The notes beneath the pieces were generated by a model that was given only the letters and a program-made list of their open reading frames with translations, was not told the DNA's origin and did no database searches. Shown one piece after another: positions 50,396 to 64,000 of a DNA stretch of 64,000 nt. A program made the translations under genes and the position numbers. Numbering within the stretch: position 1 is the stretch's first letter; each line of letters starts with the position of its first letter. This DNA is from Arenicola marina (Eukaryota; Annelida; Polychaeta; Arenicolidae), in assembly GCA_964019135.1 (NCBI GenBank), contig OZ025257.1, forward strand, positions 15,589,971-15,653,970, written 5' to 3'.

Positions 50396-51699
50396 CTGAC
50401 CGTGCTGAAGCGAAGGGCCCTGTCAGACCCAAACCGGATGCATTTCTTTAGCAGTTTAGGCTGGGGCAGGGATCCCTCCCAGTACACCCGTGACCAAATT
50501 CTTCCGGGTGTACCACTATGATTATGCTTTTTAGGGCCGCTTTTTTAGCAATAAACAGACATACAGCACCAGACGCTTGGATATGCAAGTCCAGACATTC
50601 AGCAGTACAGTCCACTCTGTTATGGGTCCAGTCATCTCACAGGACTAACATTTAACTATCTAATCCTACAAACAAGCAAATGAGGCATCTGGTATATATG
50701 TATTTATTGTTAAAGTTACTATTTCAACAAATTTTGTGGAGGGGGTGTTCCGTCAGATCACGTGAGGCGCCGCGGCTGTTGGAACAGCTGTAAACACTGT
50801 ATAACACTCTGCCTCAAGAAGGCGCTGCCAGTCGCGAATCCTGGCCAATAACGTCTAGTATATATATGGTTGGTACCAGTGACTTCCGGAAAGTTAGTCG
50901 TTGGCGGAGATTACTTCATGCGTGTTACGTCACCAGCACAGCAACGTCACTGTACACACGTTTTTTCTCCGCCAGATTTGGATCACAATGAATGTTTACT
51001 TTTTGTTGTAATAGTAACTTTAAATAGCATAGTAATAGCACTTATGGAACAACATTCATCCCACCCAATAACAGTCACTATTCCAGCCACATGTCGAAGA
51101 AAAACTACTTATTAAGATCCCCACCGAATCTCTATTTAAGTGCATGGCTTTCCCCAAGAAGCCTAAATGAATATTAAAGAGGATTGTAAAAATTTCTACC
51201 ACCCCTATATTTTGGTTCATATTGGTAACACAGGCACTCCTCCTAGTCCGGTTCTGGCAATGTGGGGACCCGAATGCGAGTCTGGTCCAATAAACTCCTG
51301 TAGATTATAGGGTAAAGGATGATCATCATTGAGCAAAACTGCGGGAGATTTCAGACAAGAGGCATCTCGAGACATGTATATGACTAGAGAGAGATCACAG
51401 AGAGCCAGTTGTCGTTGCATACTGTGCCGCACCTATATTTAGCTACAATTGTAAATTACCAGCTTTCCCAAAGTTATTATTTAAACAACAAGTAAATATG
51501 AGTTGGGTGTACAGACTGGTGTTGTGATATGAGGATCATGATGTAACTGGCATGAAATCCTCTGATAGAGGGTGCGATTACTTGCTGTATATTTATAGAC
51601 TGTAAAGCCTTAATTTTTGCTAAACAGTGTAGATGTTGTCTTTTGATCTGACAGAACCTTCTCCCATCAAATTTATTGGATCAGTAACTTTAATGTAAT

Positions 51700-52055
51700 G
51701 GCTATTCATATGGGTCCGTATGAATAAGCCATGTGACTATTGGTATAGGTTTGTATGAATAAGCCATGTGACTATTGGTATGGGTCTGTATGAATAAGCC
51801 ATGTGACTATGTGTACGGCACATGGTCATATGACGTGCAGATTATTGCGGAGTCTAGTGACGAATGAATAGTTTGCCATATTATTGGTCCATGTAAAGAA
51901 TTATTCATCTCTATCTAAATAGAGCAGAGTGCTGTATGAATAGTCTGCCATATTATTGGTCTATGTGAAGAATTAAATCTTCTATATATCTATATAGAGC
52001 AGAGTGCCGTATTAATAGTCTGTTGTGTTATTGGTATGTGAGGAATTAATCTACA
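51700..52055 (+). repeat. 41-bp and ~85-bp tandem repeats upstream of the first visible VPS35 exon
   Basis: Three copies of a 41-bp unit (TGAATAAGCCATGTGACTAT core) lie at 51705-51815. Three copies of a ~75-85 bp unit (GAATAGTYTGCCATATTATT core, with ATATAGAGCAGAGTGC) lie at 51860-52055. Confidence 0.75.
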
Positions 52056-52173
52056 TTGGCGCAGTCAGCCGGGTCGGCAGGGATAGGGGGGGATCGATTG
52101 TCACTTGACTGCTTAAACTTATATATCAATATAAGAATTTCCATATTTATCCTGACCACCTTCTACACAACAG

Positions 52174-63150
<10,977 letters not shown>

Positions 63151-63862
63151 GTGGGTGGAGAGGGGGAGGAGGGGGGGGGGGGGAGGGGGGAGTGTCTGTG
63201 TGCTCACACCTCTTCTGGTCCGGCAAGTCGCTGGAGACTGGAGGCCAGGAGGTGGGTGGAGAGGGGGAGGAGGGGGGGGGGGGGAGGGGGGAGTGTCTGT
63301 GTGCTCACACCTCTTCTGGTCCGGCAAGTCGCTGGAGACTGGAGGCCAGGAGGTGGGTGGAGAGGGGGAGGGGGGGGGGGAGGGGGGAGTGTCTGTGTGC
63401 TCACACCTCTTCTGGTCCGGCAAGTCGCTGGAGACTGGAGGCCAGGAGGTGGGTGGAGAGGGGGAGGAGGAGGGGGGGAGGGGGGAGTGTCCGTGTGCTC
63501 ACACCTCTTCTGGTTCGGCAAGTCGCTGGAGACTGGAGGCCAGGAGGTGGGTGGAGAGGGGGAGGAGGGGGGGGGGGAGGGGGGAGTGTCCGTGTGCTCG
63601 CACCTCTTCTGGTCCGGCAAGTCGCTGGAGACTGGAGGCCAGGAGGTGGGTGGAGAGGGGGAGGGGAGGGGGGAGTGTCCGTGTGCTCGCACCTCTTCTG
63701 GTCCGGCAAGTCGCTGGAGACTGGAGTGGGTTAGAACTCCATTACAGTGTACAAAACTTTCAAGTCGGTTTAGCAATTAAAATCAGACAAACGAATAAAA
63801 GTGGTGTGGTGAGGTATTTATTTTATGTCAAATTAATTATATATAGATTTTATTCTTAATAC

Positions 63863-64000
63863 CGGGGGCCCTCCCTCGTGTAGTGGTTAGCGCACTAGAC
63901 CGCAGATGTATCATGGGTTCATGAGTCCGAATCCGGGCTCGGGCACGTATCTGAGGCATGTTTCATCCATTCATGCTTTGCCCAGTTTAACCCTTGTGTG
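63863..64000 (+). mobile_element. second type of tRNA-like SINE, cut by the window end
   Basis: The head CCTCGTGTAGTGGTTAGCGC with a later GAGTCCGAATCC resembles a Glu/Asp-type tRNA A and B box, but the cloverleaf is too degenerate and the sequence continues into an unrelated body. It lies in the VPS35 intron after the exon at 63150. Confidence 0.6.

Larger units (their letters stand above)
48153..51699. other. shared upstream region of the divergent phosphatase and VPS35 genes
   Basis: It contains the possible pogo-like remnant, the large inverted repeat and two ordinary stretches. The first VPS35 exon (a handful of codons) should be here or in 52056-52150, but no ATG-to-donor stretch is convincing enough to report. 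Confidence 0.45.

Overview
The window is animal nuclear DNA. It holds spliced genes with GT-AG introns, tRNA-derived SINEs with target-site duplications, many small inverted-repeat transposons, tandem repeats and long G/C homopolymer runs. There are no operons, no bacterial gene organisation and no long transposon ORFs. The genes read as invertebrate. My best guess is a cephalochordate (amphioxus), mainly because several introns of one gene begin with minisatellites that copy the 5' splice site. I recall such repeats from amphioxus Adh genes under the name 'mirages'; that is from memory and should be verified.

Four genes can be supported. (1) A small secreted cysteine-rich protein on the minus strand (about 3.9-2.2 kb), with a TATA box and a perfect CRE upstream. 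(2) A DUF1295 / steroid-5-alpha-reductase-like multi-pass membrane protein on the minus strand, five coding exons between 37518 and 33541. (3) A DUSP22/DUSP15 (JSP1-type) dual-specificity phosphatase on the minus strand, five exons between 48152 and 43740, with a myristoylation start and all catalytic residues at the human positions. (4) VPS35, the retromer cargo-recognition subunit, on the plus strand. Fourteen exons run from 52174 to 63150; the tiny first exon was not found and the last ~110 residues lie beyond the window. Genes 3 and 4 are head to head about 4 kb apart.

Layout: 1-2.2 kb is sparse; 2.2-3.95 kb is the secreted-protein gene; 4-8 kb is GC-rich with poly-C/G runs; 8-20.8 kb is AT-rich with a 31-bp array, a 15-bp array and one copy of a ~780-bp inverted-repeat element; 20.87-22.99 kb is a cluster of three more copies; 23-26.8 kb holds short MITEs; 26.8-28.4 kb is another copy of that element broken by a 45-bp minisatellite full of TGACGTCA motifs; 28.4-33.5 kb is nearly featureless apart from a SINE fragment; 33.5-37.5 kb is the DUF1295 gene, with a 66-bp array in one intron and an interrupted SINE in another; 39.1 kb has a perfect 97-bp hairpin; 41.4-43.0 kb is a 1.6-kb inverted-repeat element; 43.7-48.2 kb is the phosphatase; 49.65-50.4 kb is a large inverted repeat; 52-63 kb is VPS35.

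The most striking signal is in VPS35. Five of its 14 visible 5' splice sites, and one 3' splice site, are the seed of a tandem array whose unit crosses the exon-intron junction. I see no reverse transcriptase, integrase, capsid or CRISPR.
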